A DNA stretch of 20,223 nt from Synergistaceae bacterium UBA5560 (GCA_002425685.1 DIMS01000087.1:282-20504); one strand, 5' to 3'. Positions 7,465-14,920 are shown, numbered from the stretch's first letter. Made by a program: numbers and translations. Notes: a model not told the origin generated them from the sequence alone.

Positions 7465-7778
7465 GGAATTCGGTCGCTCCTTCCCCTTCCTGTCGGCTGC
7501 CTCGAAGTGATTTTCCTTCCCTGATACGCAATGGCGAAATGGGAAAGGGTGCGTTCCAAATTCTTCAGCGCCGGCATGCGGGTTTCCGCCCCGGATTTCG
7601 GTGACAAGCCGTGGGGAAAACACAGTGTTCTGATGGAGCATCGGCGCTCTTTCGCTCCATAATACACATTCCTCCCCCGTGAAGAAAAGGGGGGTGCGCT
7701 TCCGGAGCGGAGATTCGTGGTAGACTTCCTCTCGGGCAAATCGTCCCGCATCGATCCGTCAAAAGGAGTGTTTTCCCC
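7465..7778. other. Divergent intergenic region between the GNAT operon and the EamA gene
   Basis: No gene seen. On the minus strand TATTAT (7659-7664) could be a -10 element, with only a weak TTTCTT-like -35. An inverted repeat ATGGAGC (7633-7639) / GCTCCAT (7654-7660) lies over the predicted start site and might be an operator or a 5' stem. A plus-strand promoter for the EamA gene is not clear; TAGACT near 7732 is a weak -10 candidate. Confidence 0.4.
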
Positions 7779-8729
7779 ATGTCATCCGGCAGAACGCGAC
7801 AGGATTCCTTCTCTCTCAAGACCTGGGCCGCCCTGGTGACCCTCTATCTTTGCTGGGGTTCCATCTTTCTGGCGAATCGCCTCGCTCTGGAGGGGTTTCC
7901 GCCTTTTCTGGCCAACGCGGTACGCTTCTTCGTCGCTGGCGTGATCCTCTACGCATGGCTGCGTTTCCGCGGCGAGCCTCCCATGACGGCAAGAGAGTGG
8001 GGGCAGGCGTTCTGGGTGGGAATTCTGCTCTTCATCTGCGGATCCGGCTTCACTACCGTGGGGCAGCTTACGGTCTCCTCGGCCATGACCGCTACGGTGG
8101 TCTCCACGGTGCCTCTCTGGGCGGTGCTGGCAAGCTCTCTGCTGGAACGGACCATGCCGGGACGGACGGAACTTCTGGGCATGGCCGTAGGTGTGGCGGG
8201 GGTGGTATTCCTCCATCTCGACCAGGGGCTTCGGGGCAATCTCACGGGAAGTCTCTTTCTGCTCGCCGCGGCGGCCACATGGGGCATCGGGTCATCCTTC
8301 AACCGTGCTCTGCCGGCGTTTCATCGCCCTCTCGGCTCGGCGGTGCAGATGATCGTGGGAGGCGTTCAGGTTTTCGCCGTGGGTATGTTCCTGGGAGAGC
8401 GCCCGGTCTGGCCGCTGCCGCCCGCGGCGATCCTCGGGGCGCTGCACCTGGTGACGCTGGGGTCCATCGTGGGGTTTTCCGTCTACCTCTATCTGCTGCG
8501 TACCACCCGCGCCTCCGTGGCGACCAGTTACGCCTTCACGAACCCCGTCATCGCCTCTTTCCTGGGCTGGTGGCTGCTGGACGAGGCCGTGACGCTCCAC
8601 CACCTGGCCGCCATGGGCGTCATTCTCGTCGGTGTGGCCCTGGTCCTTCTGGGGCGGAAGAAAACGGGGACGGCCGGTGACGGAATGCCCCTCGACAGGT
8701 GCCCCGAAGAGGCTGTTGCCCGTCACTGA
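7779..8729 (+). CDS. EamA-family drug/metabolite transporter
   Basis: A 316-residue inner-membrane protein of the drug/metabolite transporter superfamily, with ten predicted hydrophobic helices in two EamA repeats (about residues 15-145 and 155-290). The first repeat starts with the family's typical LYLCWGSIFLANRLALEGFP, and the second with SLFLLAAAATWGIGSSFNR. Members export amino acids or other small metabolites; the substrate here is not predictable. The tail after residue 293 is polar. The ATG is preceded by AAAGGAG at 10 nt. It is the only plus-strand gene, and its stop codon region overlaps the end of the convergent methylglyoxal synthase gene by 7 bp. Confidence 0.9.
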   Translation: MSSGRTRQDSFSLKTWAALVTLYLCWGSIFLANRLALEGFPPFLANAVRFFVAGVILYAWLRFRGEPPMTAREWGQAFWVGILLFICGSGFTTVGQLTVSSAMTATVVSTVPLWAVLASSLLERTMPGRTELLGMAVGVAGVVFLHLDQGLRGNLTGSLFLLAAAATWGIGSSFNRALPAFHRPLGSAVQMIVGGVQVFAVGMFLGERPVWPLPPAAILGALHLVTLGSIVGFSVYLYLLRTTRASVATSYAFTNPVIASFLGWWLLDEAVTLHHLAAMGVILVGVALVLLGRKKTGTAGDGMPLDRCPEEAVARH

Positions 8730-9172
8730 GAAGTTCGGTTTTTCGCTGCGAAGCGGGCCAGATATTTGCCATGGTCCCTTTCATGGGGTTCGTAGGGGCC
8801 CTGAAAATGCGGACTTGACACGAGAAAATCCGCCGTGGCCTCGTTGAAGGCCGAGGGCACGTCGTAGAGAACCGCCAGGCGCAGAAGCGCCTTGATGTCC
8901 ACGTCGTGGGGATGCGTTCCCAGAGGGTCGATGAAGAAAATGAGCAGATCGATGGTCTTTTCGGCGATGGCCGAGCCCATTTGCTGGTCTCCTCCAAGCG
9001 GGCCGCTGCGGAAACGGGAGACGAGGAGGTTCGGATAGGTCTCCGTGAGTAACCCGCCGGTGGTTCCCGTGGCGAAAAGATGGTGCGGTTCAAGGGCCGT
9101 CAGGTGTTTTCCCACCCATTTCAAAAGATCGGATTTGCATTCGTCGTGGGCGATGAGGCCGATGCGTTTCAT
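8723..9172 (-). CDS. mgsA: Methylglyoxal synthase
   Basis: A 149-residue cytoplasmic enzyme that converts dihydroxyacetone phosphate to methylglyoxal and phosphate, a bypass of lower glycolysis used under phosphate limitation or carbon overflow. It aligns by eye with E. coli MgsA over its length. Seen are IAHDECK with H9, the phosphate loop ATGTTGG (34-40), SGPLGGDQQMG (56-66) with catalytic D62, and THPHDVDIKALLRLA with H89 and D92, followed by PSAFNEATADFL. All catalytic positions are kept. The start has a GGAGGAG site 5-8 nt upstream; an upstream in-frame extension is out of family. It seems monocistronic and its stop overlaps the end of the EamA gene. Confidence 0.95.
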   Translation of the reverse strand: MKRIGLIAHDECKSDLLKWVGKHLTALEPHHLFATGTTGGLLTETYPNLLVSRFRSGPLGGDQQMGSAIAEKTIDLLIFFIDPLGTHPHDVDIKALLRLAVLYDVPSAFNEATADFLVSSPHFQGPYEPHERDHGKYLARFAAKNRTSQ

Positions 9173-9244
9173 GCTCGCTCCTCCTTCGTAACATGTCTTC
9201 TCATCTTTACGGAAAAGACCATGACGCTCTCTAGGTGTGGCATT

Positions 9245-9273
9245 GGTGTAAATCCAAAAGGTTGGAAAGTCAA
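9245..9273 (-). promoter_or_regulatory. Candidate promoter of mgsA
   Basis: Minus strand TTGACT (9268-9273), 17-nt spacer, TACACC (9245-9250). Good -35, weak -10. It would give a leader of about 65 nt before the mgsA start. The rest of 9173-9370 shows nothing else. Confidence 0.5.
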
Positions 9274-9370
9274 CGGTCGAGGGTGGAAAGCGCTGCGCCG
9301 ATTTTCGGGAGATCGTTTTTCCCCGTCGGAAAAACAATGGGTGGCATTGGGCAGGCCGATAAAGACATGA

Positions 9371-9411
9371 AAGAAAAAAGAGAATTCTTCCTGTTCAGGA
9401 AGAATTCTCTT
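9371..9411 (-). terminator. Intrinsic terminator downstream of the dynamin-like GTPase gene
   Basis: Perfect 15-bp stem, 9378-9392 with 9397-9411, loop of 4 nt, followed on the minus strand by a T-rich tail over 9371-9379. It starts 20 nt after the GTPase stop codon. Confidence 0.9.
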
Positions 9412-9431
9412 GCAAAGTTTTTTGATGCCTC

Positions 9432-11168
9432 TCACTGCCCCATGAGTGTCCGTATCCAGTCGTCGCATTGCGCGACGACCTGCCGGAGCGCTTCCTCCCG
9501 GCGCAGTTGCGCCTCCCTGGTCTGTGTGCGCTGTTCCAGGGCGGAGCGGGCAGCCTTTTCGATGCCTCCGGCGGTTTCCTCCACCAGGTTGCGCAGGCGG
9601 CTCCGGAAGTGGAGGAAGCTGTCCTTGACGCGTCGTACCATGTCGTAGCGGATGCGTCCGCAGTTGGCGTCCACTCTTTGGGGAAGCCGGGAGAGCAGGC
9701 GTTTGAGAACCAGGTTCTGCCCCACCGACCGGGGAAGAAGTGCCTCGCCGAGGGAAAGAACCGTTCCCTCGAGGTCGAAGAAGGGGCGTGTCTCACCCTC
9801 GAGGTAATAGAATTCCCGTTCCGAGGAAAGTTCCTCGGGAAGTTCCCACTCGTCGAGGTCCACATCGAAGACGCTCGATCCCAGGTCCAGCAGCTCCTTC
9901 AGGAGGGATGTAAGCCGTCTCCGGTGCCGTTCCGTGAGCGTCTGGTAGGTGGATTCCATGTGCCGCTCGGTTTGGAGAAACCATTCTTCGAAATGTGCCA
10001 CGAGACGCTCGTTCGCAAGGCGCTCCAGATGATCCGTGAATTCCTTCGTTCCCAGGGAACTCCGCCGCGTCGCCTCGGCCCGGATCTCCTGTTCGATGCG
10101 GGGCGGATACTCCTTGCGGATGCGATCCAGATCGTTTTCGAGGGCACGGATCATTCCCTCCAGTTCCTTCTCCAGCAACGTTTCCGCCTCGAAGCGGCGT
10201 TCCTGAAGGCCTGACACGCCGGCGACGAAGGTGTCGATCTGTTTCGTCAGCACATCGAGGGGTTGTTTGAGGGAGCGGCTTTCGATGAGGGCGTCCGTCC
10301 GCAGTGCTCTGGCGATGCCGAGGGCGCGCCGGGAGTTCGCGTCCCATTGCACGGCGGCGCGATCCCGCTCGGAAAGCCCTGCGAGAAGGGTTTCCACGGC
10401 GGCGAGACCTGTTTTTTCGAGGGCTGCGGCGTCCTTTCGGAGACGCGCATCAAGGGCCGGTTTGGCTGCGATGGCGAACAGGGGGAGTTCCGGCTCTCCC
10501 AGATTTTCCCGGAGCTGTGCGGCGAGGAAGGTGCGCAGCTCGGCGAGTCCCTCGACATCGACGAAATCCACCTTGTTGAGCAGAACGAAGAGATGCCGGA
10601 CCTGGGAGCGCAGGTCCTCCAGAAAGGCCAACTCGCCTTCGGAAAGAGGGGAGTCCGCGGAGATGAGAAAGAACGCGGCATCGATGCGGGGCAGAAAGGT
10701 CTTTGTCACTTCCGTCTGCGACTCAAAAAGACTGCCTACACCGGGCGTGTCCGCGAGGGTGATGCCCTTCGCCAGCAGCGGGGCGGGGTGGCGAAGACGA
10801 ACCCAGGCGACGCTCTTCTCGTTGTTGGGATTGCCCTTTTCCGCCACGTAACGGTCCAGGTGGGCCACGTCGTCCTTCCTCACGGTTCCGTTCCGGAAGT
10901 GAACTTCCAGCTCCCGTTCCGGGCCTGCGTCCAGAACGGTGATGATGTTCGTGAGGGGAAGGACTCCCGTGGGGAGGACCCTTTCTCCGAGGATGGCATT
11001 GAGGAAGGTGGACTTGCCCCGTTTGAACTGTCCCACCACGGCGACGTACAACCGGTCCTCCTCGATGCGGTTCGCAGTGTCCTCCAGAAGTTCTCGTTGG
11101 GACGGGGAAAGCGGGTGTTCTCTCATTTCAGAGAGCACCCGAAGTAGTTCCTGTGTCTTTAACGTCAT
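9432..11168 (-). CDS. Dynamin-family large GTPase
   Basis: A 578-residue bacterial dynamin-like protein. The GTPase domain occupies about residues 35-270: P-loop GQFKRGKST (46-54), switch-I region with the G2 Thr in LPLTNIITV (70-78), G3 DTPGVGS (140-146) and G4 NKVD (198-201). Residues about 300-578 are largely charged helix with coiled-coil character (for example LEKELEGMIRALENDLDRI), as in the stalk of dynamins, with a hydrophobic/acidic patch around DVDLDEWELPEEL. Bacterial dynamins remodel or repair membranes; the exact role here is unknown. The start ATG has GGGAGG 9 nt upstream, and homology begins only a few residues later. A fluoride riboswitch aptamer ends 29 nt upstream of the start. 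It follows enolase on the same strand and ends in a strong terminator. Confidence 0.88.
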   Translation of the reverse strand: MTLKTQELLRVLSEMREHPLSPSQRELLEDTANRIEEDRLYVAVVGQFKRGKSTFLNAILGERVLPTGVLPLTNIITVLDAGPERELEVHFRNGTVRKDDVAHLDRYVAEKGNPNNEKSVAWVRLRHPAPLLAKGITLADTPGVGSLFESQTEVTKTFLPRIDAAFFLISADSPLSEGELAFLEDLRSQVRHLFVLLNKVDFVDVEGLAELRTFLAAQLRENLGEPELPLFAIAAKPALDARLRKDAAALEKTGLAAVETLLAGLSERDRAAVQWDANSRRALGIARALRTDALIESRSLKQPLDVLTKQIDTFVAGVSGLQERRFEAETLLEKELEGMIRALENDLDRIRKEYPPRIEQEIRAEATRRSSLGTKEFTDHLERLANERLVAHFEEWFLQTERHMESTYQTLTERHRRRLTSLLKELLDLGSSVFDVDLDEWELPEELSSEREFYYLEGETRPFFDLEGTVLSLGEALLPRSVGQNLVLKRLLSRLPQRVDANCGRIRYDMVRRVKDSFLHFRSRLRNLVEETAGGIEKAARSALEQRTQTREAQLRREEALRQVVAQCDDWIRTLMGQ

Positions 11169-11187
11169 GCGCACGTGCCTCCCGGCG

Positions 11188-11209
11188 AAAAAATCAGGCG
11201 TCATCAGCC
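11188..11209 (-). terminator. Possible riboswitch-controlled terminator before the GTPase gene
   Basis: The 3' strand of the fluoride aptamer can instead fold as a short GGC/GCC stem (extendable to TC-GGC with GCC-T-GA, one bulge) directly followed by six Ts (11188-11193). Formation would break the aptamer pseudoknot strand ACGCC (11197-11201), which fits a transcriptional switch turned on by fluoride. The stem is weak, so this is tentative. Confidence 0.45.
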
Positions 11210-11245
11210 GAGAGGATCGGCATTTCCGGGCGAACGCCATCGCCC
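11197..11245 (-). promoter_or_regulatory. Fluoride (crcB-motif) riboswitch upstream of the dynamin-like GTPase
   Basis: The minus-strand RNA has the complete fluoride aptamer layout: P1 hairpin GGGCG-ATGGCGTT-CGCCC (11228-11245); joining segment; P3 hairpin GCCGA-TCCTC-TCGGC (11207-11221); the conserved TGATG; and ACGCC (11197-11201), which can pair with GGCGT in the P1 loop as the known pseudoknot. The arrangement matches the Thermotoga aptamer element by element. The last base is 29 nt from the GTPase start. P1 with its loop, and GGCTGATGACGCC, are identical in a second copy before enolase. Confidence 0.88.
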
Positions 11246-11274
11246 ATCGGTCCTCCTGAAGCCGGAGGAAGAAG

Positions 11275-11304
11275 CCGGAGATGCGGCATGTTCCGCACCT
11301 CCGG
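11275..11304 (-). terminator. Hairpin after the enolase stop, possible weak terminator or processing stem
   Basis: A 12-bp stem (11275-11286 with 11293-11304, one G-U pair on the minus-strand RNA) with a 6-nt loop, starting 12 nt after the enolase stop. No proper U-tract follows (CTTCTTCC), so readthrough into the fluoride aptamer and GTPase gene is plausible. No separate promoter for the GTPase gene was found. Confidence 0.5.
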
Positions 11305-11316
11305 CGAGGTGTCGCT

Positions 11317-12576
11317 CTATCGCCCGAACCGCGCTCGTGCGCCGAGTTCGTGTTCGATCTCCAGGAGTCGGTTGTACTTGGCGATCCGCTCGCTCCGGCA
11401 GGCCGATCCCGTCTTGATCTGGCCGCCCCCCATGGCGACGGCGAAATCCGCCATGAAGGCATCCTCCGTCTCGCCGGAGCGGTGGGAGATCACGAATCCC
11501 CATCCCGCTTCGCGGCAAGGGTGGATGGCCTCGATGGTCTCCGTCACCGTTCCGATCTGGTTCAGCTTGATGAGGACGGCGTTGGCGGTTTTTTCCTCAA
11601 TGCCACGCCTGATGAAAGTGGTGTTCGTCACGAAGATGTCGTCTCCCACGATCTGGATGCGGCCTCCCAAGGCGGCGGTCTGTTCCCGGAATCCCTCCCA
11701 ATCGTCCTCGCCGAGGCCGTCCTCGATAGAGACGATGGGGAAGCGATCGAGCCATTCCGCGTAGAGGGCGGTCATCTCGGAGCTGCTTTTCCTGCCCTGG
11801 CCTGACTTGGTGAGTTCGTAGGATTTCTTTTCCCGGAAGGAACTCGCCGCAGGATCCAGGGCGATGGAGATGTCCTTTCCCGGCTCGTAGCCTGCGGCGG
11901 CGATGGCCTCCACGATGACCTCGCAGGCCTCGTCGTTGCTCTTCAGGTTCGGGGCGAAACCGCCTTCGTCACCGACGCCCACGGCATAGCCTTTTTTCTG
12001 GAGAATCTTCTTCAGGGCGTGGAAGGTTTCAGCGCCGTACCGGAGCGCCTCGGCGAAGCAGGGGGCGCCGTGGGGCATCACCATGAATTCCTGGAAATCG
12101 ACGCTGTTCTCCGCGTGCTTTCCTCCGTTGAGGATGTTCATCATGGGAACGGGAACATGCACCGCGCCCACGCCTCCGAGGTAGGCGTAGAGGGGAAGGT
12201 CCAGTGCCGTTGCCGCAGCTCTGGCTGCCGCCATGGACACCCCGAGGATCGCGTTCGCTCCGAGGCGCGCCTTGTTCGGCGTGCCGTCCAGCTCGATCAT
12301 GGCCGCATCCAGTTCCGCCTGCTGCGTGGGATCCATACCCACCACCCTGGGGGCGATGTGCTCTTCCACATTGGCCACAGCCTTCCGGACACCTTTGCCG
12401 CCGTAACGGTTCTTCTCCTCGTCCCGAAGCTCCACCGCCTCGTTTTCGCCGGTGGACGCACCGGAGGGGACGGACGCGCTCGCCCGGACTCCGTTATCCA
12501 GCTCCACGAAGACGCGCACCGTCGGATTCCCGCGGGAATCGAGAATTTCCAAAGCCTTCACCGCACTGATTCTCAT
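11317..12576 (-). CDS. eno: Enolase (phosphopyruvate hydratase)
   Basis: A 419-residue glycolytic enzyme that interconverts 2-phosphoglycerate and phosphoenolpyruvate, cytoplasmic, Mg-dependent and inhibited by fluoride. All key residues are in place: SGASTGE (38-44) flexible loop, catalytic E204 in GDEGGFAPN, metal ligands D241, E285 (SIEDGL) and D312 (GDDIF), catalytic K337 (KLNQIG), phosphate-binding HRS (365-367) and K388 (IKTGS). The length is normal to slightly short at the C-terminus. ATG with AAGGAGG 7 nt upstream. Upstream are a fluoride riboswitch and a terminator, so its expression probably rises when fluoride accumulates; this association is known for enolase genes. The dynamin-like GTPase gene follows after a second fluoride aptamer. 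Confidence 0.97.
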   Translation of the reverse strand: MRISAVKALEILDSRGNPTVRVFVELDNGVRASASVPSGASTGENEAVELRDEEKNRYGGKGVRKAVANVEEHIAPRVVGMDPTQQAELDAAMIELDGTPNKARLGANAILGVSMAAARAAATALDLPLYAYLGGVGAVHVPVPMMNILNGGKHAENSVDFQEFMVMPHGAPCFAEALRYGAETFHALKKILQKKGYAVGVGDEGGFAPNLKSNDEACEVIVEAIAAAGYEPGKDISIALDPAASSFREKKSYELTKSGQGRKSSSEMTALYAEWLDRFPIVSIEDGLGEDDWEGFREQTAALGGRIQIVGDDIFVTNTTFIRRGIEEKTANAVLIKLNQIGTVTETIEAIHPCREAGWGFVISHRSGETEDAFMADFAVAMGGGQIKTGSACRSERIAKYNRLLEIEHELGARARFGR

Positions 12577-12662
12577 GAGATTGCCTCCTTACCTTCCGGA
12601 CACAGGAGGGAGAGGTGCTCTGCGTCTCTGTTGCTCACCCTCGACCTCTGAAGTCTCCGCGC

Positions 12663-12685
12663 AAAAAACCGCAGAAGCGATGCGG
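12663..12685 (-). terminator. Intrinsic terminator in the enolase leader
   Basis: Minus-strand stem CCGCA (12681-12685) with TGCGG (12669-12673), 7-nt loop, then six Ts (12663-12668). It lies 18 nt after the fluoride aptamer and about 87 nt before the eno start, as expected for an expression platform. ACCGCA within the aptamer (12723-12728) is complementary to the terminator's distal arm TGCGGT, a possible antiterminator pairing. Confidence 0.75.
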
Positions 12686-12703
12686 ATGCCCCATGTGAAA
12701 AAA

Positions 12704-12752
12704 GGCGTCATCAGCCTGCCGCTGCGGTACTTAAGGGCGAACGCCATCGCCC
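12704..12752 (-). promoter_or_regulatory. Fluoride (crcB-motif) riboswitch upstream of enolase
   Basis: On the minus strand, P1 hairpin GGGCG-ATGGCGTT-CGCCC (12735-12752) and GGCTGATGACGCC (12704-12716) are identical to the copy before the GTPase gene, and the P1-loop GGCGT can pair with ACGCC (12704-12708). The middle segment differs completely and I could not resolve a clean P3 stem by eye, so this copy may have a short or unusual P3. A T6 run (12698-12703) follows directly, and a stronger terminator lies further on. Enolase is among the genes known to be under fluoride riboswitches. Confidence 0.88.
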
Positions 12753-12796
12753 GACTGTTTCATGGAATGCTTCCGTGGTGTGATCCGCGTTTCTTC

Positions 12797-12825
12797 CTTG
12801 TAGCATAAATGTTCCGAAAAGACAA
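12797..12825 (-). promoter_or_regulatory. Candidate promoter of the eno / GTPase transcript
   Basis: Minus strand TTGTCT (12820-12825), 17-nt spacer, TACAAG (12797-12802); predicted start near 12790, about 38 nt before the fluoride aptamer. Moderate match only. The stretch 12826-13013 beyond it shows no other feature I can support. Confidence 0.45.
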
Positions 12826-13013
12826 TGTGGAATTTTTTCCCTTTTTGGAATGCCGCAATTCCGGACTACCGGATGAAGCAGAATTTTCCACAGAAGATGT
12901 CCAGTGCGGTGAAACAGACGCCGAGAACTTGCGTCACGCTGAGATAGAGAAAAATCCGCGGAAGAAGGAATCCTTGAGGAGGAGCAGGGAATGGAGGCAT
13001 GCACCGCCGGCGG

Positions 13014-13513
13014 TCAGAGTTCGGAAGAATTCTGTCCGTGAAAGAGATCGTTTCTGTCGGTGATCTCGAGCATGATCGCCACCATGCGTCGCAGGACGAG
13101 ACCCGCTCTGGCGGCGCCGAGAAGGTAGAGTGCCGCATCCGTTCTTCCCGGAGGAATGAGGGCGGCGAAACCGGAAGACTCGCTCCCGAGTTCGAGAAGG
13201 AGCATCGGCGGAAGGACGATCCCTCCAAGCAGGGGTGTACGCTTCAGAAGGTCTTCCGCGATGCGGAGGGATGTCTCCGTCGCTTCTCCGGCCGATGGGG
13301 CATTCTCGGCGGAAAGGGTTTCTCTTCTCTGCGCTTCCAGGCAATGGAGGTATCCAGCATCGAGAAGAACGACAAGTCCCAATCCGAACAATGCCGAGGG
13401 GAGGGCGGAAATCTGCCCGGAGGTTCTCGTAAGGACGAAAAAGCTTCCCTCCAGTGTGAGTAGGGCCGCCGTCGCGTTCCATAAAGACGCACCTTCCAGA
13501 AAGTGTTTTTCGG
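13014..13513 (-). pseudogene. Hydrophobic reading frame with no credible start, possible membrane-protein remnant
   Basis: Directly after the MFS stop, a frame of about 166 codons encodes four hydrophobic segments: around ATAALLTLEGSFFVLT, ALFGLGLVVLLDAGYL, GGIVLPPMLLLEL and LYLLGAARAGLVLRRM, with a polar linker between the second and third. This is unlike the Arg-rich shadow frames and looks protein-like. However, no ATG or GTG lies in frame before the hydrophobic part; the nearest in-frame start is a TTG at 13637, 124 nt inside the MFS gene, with a poor ribosome site. Two further hydrophobic stretches continue downstream in other frames (to 12934 and 12866). A decayed gene, a non-standard start or sequence errors could explain this. 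I do not recognise the family. Confidence 0.4.
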
Positions 13514-14905
13514 CTACGTTGTGGAGGCCGAAGCGGGCGCCGCTTCGGCCCCGGCGGAGGGGGCACTCTCGAAGGCGTCTTCCTGGGGAAGCAGCCCTTT
13601 TGCCCGGTAGATGGGAGCGGCTTTGGCCCAGAGGCAAGGCAGCCTGCGCCAGAAGGCGATGCCCGTGACGACGCAGACTGCGGATCCCGACGCGAGAGCG
13701 AGAGGTGCGCCGATGACGGAGGCGAGCCAGCCGAGGAGGAGACTTCCCGCAGGGCCTGTGCCCATGAGAGCCACGATGTAGATGCCCATGACGCGGTTGC
13801 GCTTGTCATCGTCCACGAGGGTCTGGATAAGGGTGTTGCAGGAGACGAGAGTCACCACCATGGTGAAGCCCACAAACGCCATGAGCGGCAGGGAGAGCGG
13901 CAGCCACCGGGAAAGGGCGAAAGCCCCGGTGGCGCACCCGAATCCCGTGAGCGTATAGGCCACAACCCTGCTGAGCCCGACGGGAGTCTTGCGGAGCGCG
14001 ATCATGATGGAACCCGTCAATGCGCCGACCCCCGATGCGGCGAGGAGGAAACCCAGCGTTTTGGGACCGCCGTGGAGGATTTCCCGGGCGAAGACGGGAA
14101 GCAGGATCAGGTAGGGAAGGCCGAAGATGGAGAGGAGCGCCAGGGCGAGGAGGATGTCCCGGATGGGTTCGAAGGTGGTGACATAGCGCCATCCCTCGCG
14201 GAAGTCCGCCATCTTGCTCTGGCGGACGCCGCCTTCTTCGTCGGGTTTTGCGATGGGCTTCCGGGTGAGGCGCATGAAGCCGATGGCGACCAGGGTTGCC
14301 AGATAGGAGACGCCGTTCAGGAGAAAACAGATCCCTTCGCCCACGGCGGCGATGGTGATGCCTCCCATGGAGGGACCCAGGAGCCGTGCGAGGTTGAAGA
14401 TGGAGGAGTTGAGTCCGATGGCGTTGCCCAGGTCCTGCTTGTGGTCCACCATGAAGATGACGAAGGACTGCCGGGCGGGGAGTTCGAAGGCGTTGATGAA
14501 TCCCATGAAGCATGAGAGCGCCACCACATGCCAGTACTGTACCACGTCCGTAAGGGTCAGCGCCGCAAGGGCGAGAGCCTGGCACATGGAGAGGAACTGA
14601 CAGATGAAAACGGTTTTCCGGAGATCCCATTTTTCGAGCAGTACCCCCGTATAGAGGGAGAGGAGCATAGGCACCTGCCCCACGAAATCCACCGTTCCCA
14701 AGGCGATGGGAGAATCGGTGAGGCGGTAGACGAGCCAGCTCATGGCGATTCGCTGCATCCAGAATCCGATGAGGGAGACGCTCTGTCCCGTGACGAAGAG
14801 TCGATAGTTCCGGGAGCGGAGCGCCCGCAACAGGGATCCCGATGCGGGCGCCTGCGGCATGGATGGAGATGCTTTTCCCGTAGGGGAGATCTGTTCGGCA
14901 GCCAT
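13514..14905 (-). CDS. MFS transporter, EntS-like (MFS_3) family
   Basis: A 463-residue inner-membrane transporter. After a 22-residue Pro/Ala-rich start it shows the family's typical opening ALRSRNYRLFVTGQSVSLIG (28-47), then WMQRIAMSWLVYRLTDSP, and about 12 hydrophobic helices split by a polar central loop (about residues 218-245). Relatives include the enterobactin exporter EntS and various macrolide or drug exporters; the substrate here is unknown. The C-terminal tail is Ala/Ser-rich. ATG at 14905 is preceded by no ribosome binding site; a perfect TATAAT lies only 9 nt before it, so the mRNA may be almost leaderless. The 94-codon in-frame extension upstream has no family similarity. Confidence 0.88.
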   Translation of the reverse strand: MAAEQISPTGKASPSMPQAPASGSLLRALRSRNYRLFVTGQSVSLIGFWMQRIAMSWLVYRLTDSPIALGTVDFVGQVPMLLSLYTGVLLEKWDLRKTVFICQFLSMCQALALAALTLTDVVQYWHVVALSCFMGFINAFELPARQSFVIFMVDHKQDLGNAIGLNSSIFNLARLLGPSMGGITIAAVGEGICFLLNGVSYLATLVAIGFMRLTRKPIAKPDEEGGVRQSKMADFREGWRYVTTFEPIRDILLALALLSIFGLPYLILLPVFAREILHGGPKTLGFLLAASGVGALTGSIMIALRKTPVGLSRVVAYTLTGFGCATGAFALSRWLPLSLPLMAFVGFTMVVTLVSCNTLIQTLVDDDKRNRVMGIYIVALMGTGPAGSLLLGWLASVIGAPLALASGSAVCVVTGIAFWRRLPCLWAKAAPIYRAKGLLPQEDAFESAPSAGAEAAPASASTT

Positions 14906-14914
14906 AATGCGAAA

Positions 14915-14920
14915 ATTATA
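14915..14920 (-). promoter_or_regulatory. Candidate -10 element of the EntS-like gene
   Basis: Minus strand TATAAT, 9 nt before the start codon. No good -35 is seen at the normal spacing (GGAACC is the nearest). Predicted transcription start falls about 3 nt before ATG. Confidence 0.5.

Noticed and set aside
12866..13000. Small 44-codon single-helix ORF starting at an ATG in the gap before the eno promoter
   Set aside because: No ribosome binding site and no recognised family; more likely a fragment of the damaged frame upstream or chance.
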